64,000 nucleotides of DNA from NCBI RefSeq assembly GCF_006716345.1, contig NZ_VFOX01000001.1:930001-994000 (forward strand), in the 5' to 3' direction. Position 1 is the first letter of the stretch, and every line of letters begins with the position of its first letter. The DNA comes from Microbacterium saperdae. GTDB taxonomy: Bacteria > Actinomycetota > Actinomycetes > Actinomycetales > Microbacteriaceae. Position numbers and translations under genes: made by a program. This document shows, in pieces, positions 62,185 through 64,000 of the stretch. The notes beneath the pieces are model-generated. The model worked only from the letters and a program-made list of their open reading frames with translations. It was not told the DNA's origin and searched no databases.

Positions 62185-63045
62185 ATGTCCGACGCCTCCG
62201 TGTTCATCGCCGGCCCTGCGTCGTGGAACCAGATCGTGGTGCTCGATCGGCTTCCCGACCCGGTTCCTCACATGCAGTTCGCCCAGGCGTCGTGGGAGAC
62301 GGTCGGCGGCACGAGCGCCGGCAAGGCGCTGAGCCTCCGCGGGCTCGGGCGGGCGGCGCTCCTCCACGCCGCGGCGGGCGAGGACGATGCGGGAGGGCGC
62401 GTGCGTGCCGCCTTGGACGCGGCCGGTGTCCCCGTGCGGTGGGCAGACAGCGCGGAGACCGAGCGTCACCTCAACCTGATGACCGGGCAGGGTGCTCGTG
62501 TCTCGCTGTACCTCTCGTCACCGGCGGCTCAGTCGGATGGCGAGGATTCGGCGATCGCGGCGGCGATGAACGCGTCCGCGGTGATCGTGCTGGATCTGGC
62601 GGCCGAGCCCCTGCGGCTCCTTCCGCTCGCGCAGGCGACCGGGCGCCCGATCTGGGTGGACGTGCACGACTACGACGGTACGGCCGAGTTCCACCGCCCC
62701 TTCCTCGCTGCGGCCGACGTCATCTTCTGCAACGCCGATCGGCTCGATGATCCACTCGCCTTCCTGCACGGCTGCATCGACGCGGGAGCGTCGCTCGCGG
62801 TCTGCACGCTCGGCGCGGACGGCGCTGTCGCCGTCGACGCGCACGGTGGGGAGCATCGTGTGGCCGCCGTCCCCGTCGAGGTCGTCGATACCAACGGTGC
62901 GGGAGATGCGTTCTTCGCCGGCGTGCTCGATGCGCGGCTGTCCGGTGAGCCGGTCACGGCCGCGCTCGAAGCCGGTGCACGGGCGGCATCCGTCGTGCTC
63001 CGGAGCCGGCACCTGCACCCTCTGCTCGATCCGGTTCTCGGCTGA
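62185..63045 (+). CDS. PfkB-family carbohydrate kinase
   Basis: 286 residues from the ATG at 62185 (AGGA nine bases before it; ATG at 62176 is the alternative). The PfkB signature DTNGAGDAFFAGV is near the C-terminus, and the start has FIAGPASWNQIV. The family includes ribokinase, adenosine kinase and 2-keto-3-deoxygluconate kinase. Position after nucleoside salvage genes suggests a pentose or nucleoside; this is a guess. Confidence 0.85.
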   Translation: MSDASVFIAGPASWNQIVVLDRLPDPVPHMQFAQASWETVGGTSAGKALSLRGLGRAALLHAAAGEDDAGGRVRAALDAAGVPVRWADSAETERHLNLMTGQGARVSLYLSSPAAQSDGEDSAIAAAMNASAVIVLDLAAEPLRLLPLAQATGRPIWVDVHDYDGTAEFHRPFLAAADVIFCNADRLDDPLAFLHGCIDAGASLAVCTLGADGAVAVDAHGGEHRVAAVPVEVVDTNGAGDAFFAGVLDARLSGEPVTAALEAGARAASVVLRSRHLHPLLDPVLG

Positions 63046-63079
63046 GGGTTCTGTGCCGGGGCTGCTCGGCTGAGAAGCG

Positions 63080-63832
63080 TCAGCGTCCGGCGAGCGACTC
63101 CTGAGCGAAGGCGTCGACCAGCGCGGTCACGGTCTGGTGCATCTCCTCGTCGGAGATCGTGGGCGTGCCGTCTCCGGCCTGCGGCCCGTAGTCCCCGAAA
63201 GACGCGTGGGAGGCGCCGGGGATCTCGACGAGCTCGGCGTCGGCCGGCAGCAGGTGACGGGCGTCGGCGATCTTCTCCGGAGTCGACAATCCGTCCTCGG
63301 AACCGGCGATGCTCAGCACCGCGAGATCGGTGTCCGACACGTCCGTGGCGCAGTACGAGCCGAACAAGAGCAGGGCGTCGGCGTCGGCGGCGAGCTGGCA
63401 TGCGCGGACACCGCCGAGGGAGTGCCCGCCGACCGCCCACGTGTCGATGTCCGGTGCCGCCGAGGTGAAGGAATCGAGGCCTCGCAGGTCGAAGAACGCG
63501 AGGTTCAGCCAGGGGCGGGTGATCACGACGGTCATGCCGTCTTCGGCGAGACCCTGCAGGATCGCCGCGTACGCCCAGGGATCGACCTTCGCGCCGGGGA
63601 TGAAGACGACGCCGATCTCGGAGTCCCCGTCTGCCGGCGCGAGCACGATCCCCTCGGGGGCATCCGTGACGGTGATGTCCGGGTTCTCCCGCACGGTCGC
63701 GAGCGGCTCCGGTTCCGCAGCCATCACGCCGACCTGGCTCCACACCAGGATGCCGCCGATGCCGAGCACCAGCACGACGGCGATGCTCCCCAGGATCCAG
63801 CGGAGTACTCGGCGGCCGCGCTTCTTCTGCAT
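63080..63832 (-). CDS. Membrane-anchored alpha/beta hydrolase
   Basis: 250 residues. TM near 10-32 (LGSIAVVLVLGIGGILVW), then an extracytoplasmic hydrolase of the alpha/beta_hydrolase_5 type: Ser in GGHSLGGVRA, Asp in GSEDGLS, His in GASHASFGDYG. Substrate unknown. A TAATCT hexamer six bases before the ATG suggests a leaderless start. Confidence 0.82.
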   Translation of the reverse strand: MQKKRGRRVLRWILGSIAVVLVLGIGGILVWSQVGVMAAEPEPLATVRENPDITVTDAPEGIVLAPADGDSEIGVVFIPGAKVDPWAYAAILQGLAEDGMTVVITRPWLNLAFFDLRGLDSFTSAAPDIDTWAVGGHSLGGVRACQLAADADALLLFGSYCATDVSDTDLAVLSIAGSEDGLSTPEKIADARHLLPADAELVEIPGASHASFGDYGPQAGDGTPTISDEEMHQTVTALVDAFAQESLAGR

Positions 63833-63838
63833 GGTTCC

Positions 63839-63844
63839 AGATTA
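63839..63844 (-). promoter_or_regulatory. -10 element (TAATCT) for the leaderless hydrolase gene, containing the upstream stop codon
   Basis: The TAA of TAATCT is the stop codon of the upstream epimerase gene. Six bases separate the hexamer from the ATG at 63832. Confidence 0.5.
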
Positions 63845-64000
63845 TGTGGTCGGTGCGGTGGTGACGCCGGGGTGCGTGGCCAGGTAGGCCTCGAACGCCT
63901 GACGGCTCGTGAAGTGCGGGGTGTAGCCGAAGCGCTCCTTCAGGCGCCTGTTGGCGAGCACCGGCCGGTAGCGCAGGAACGGGACCTTCTCGGGGCCGTG
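63842..64000 (-). CDS. NAD-dependent epimerase/dehydratase-like protein, C-terminal 52 residues
   Basis: Only the end is in the window. The frame reads HGPEKVPFLRYRPVL...RLKERFGYTPHFTSRQAFEAYL and stops at 63842. The KERFGYTPHFTSRQAFEAY pattern is typical of the C-terminus of extended SDR (NAD-dependent epimerase) proteins in actinobacteria. Nothing more can be said without the upstream part. Confidence 0.6.
   Translation of the reverse strand, partial: HGPEKVPFLRYRPVLANRRLKERFGYTPHFTSRQAFEAYLATHPGVTTAPTT

Overview
The window is 64 kb of very GC-rich chromosome that looks like a Microbacteriaceae actinobacterium, most probably Microbacterium. This is an inference from base composition, gene content (tRNA-Gln/glmU/prs, sdhCDAB, a BMP-type nucleoside operon), many GTG starts, and frequent leaderless promoters (TANNNT placed 6-7 bases before the start codon). 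Most of it is ordinary chromosome. I see no phage, integrase, insertion sequence or CRISPR array. The long minus-strand open frames opposite many genes are shadows caused by high GC.

Layout. 1-0.5 kb: a frameshifted DUF222/HNH-family gene, cut by the edge, with a LexA-box-like palindrome upstream. 0.7-9 kb: an LPxTG-anchored esterase, an ABC-F ATPase, a CPA1 Na+/H+ antiporter and the methionine importer metQ-metNI. 9-11 kb: a minus-strand GNAT/MarR/pseudouridine synthase group. 11.1-13.7 kb: tRNA-Gln directly abutting glmU, then prs. 13.8-16.7 kb: a putative extracytosolic flavin electron-transfer operon (FMN-binding lipoprotein, ApbE, RnfD/NqrB-like membrane protein fused to a ferredoxin-reductase domain). 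16.75-17.0 kb: repeats between convergent genes. 17-19.3 kb: a histidine kinase/response regulator pair.

19.3-33.3 kb is the main accessory region. It is a carbohydrate locus with a cytoplasmic acetyl-xylan-esterase-like enzyme, a 1335-residue Tat-exported multidomain protein, an enolase-superfamily sugar-acid dehydratase, an IclR regulator, a CUT1 ABC importer, a DapA-family lyase, an SDR, an SMP-30 lactonase and a KDPG-type aldolase. Three of its control regions share a TGCAT-TTGTG type box that I propose as the IclR operator. The pieces fit import of a glycan product and its oxidative (lactone, aldonate, 2-keto-3-deoxy acid) breakdown; the sugar cannot be named from sequence.

33.4-44.4 kb: a MacB-like ABC pair, 6-phosphogluconate dehydrogenase, a hydroxyacid dehydrogenase, gluconokinase, a 41-residue membrane peptide gene, ribosomal protein L25 with a structured leader, pth, trpS, and an SRPBCC gene followed by two tandem DUF4166 genes. 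44.4-50 kb: exonuclease III, a YihY/BrkB membrane protein and succinate dehydrogenase. 50.3-52.7 kb: a secreted CAP/VCBS-repeat protein divergent from mannose-1-phosphate guanylyltransferase. 52.9-63 kb: a nucleoside uptake and salvage operon (BMP lipoprotein, ATPase, two permeases, cdd, deoA, add), then a polysaccharide-deacetylase-like protein and a PfkB kinase. The right end has a membrane-anchored alpha/beta hydrolase and the C-terminus of an epimerase.

The only stretch over 300 bases between recognised protein families is 39015-39379; it holds the 41-residue peptide gene and the L25 leader. Two patterns recur. Several genes with no usable ribosome-binding site have a TANNNT hexamer 6-7 bases before the start, and in three places the upstream gene's stop codon lies inside that hexamer. 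In two operons the solute-binding-protein gene is followed by a stem-loop before the ATPase gene.
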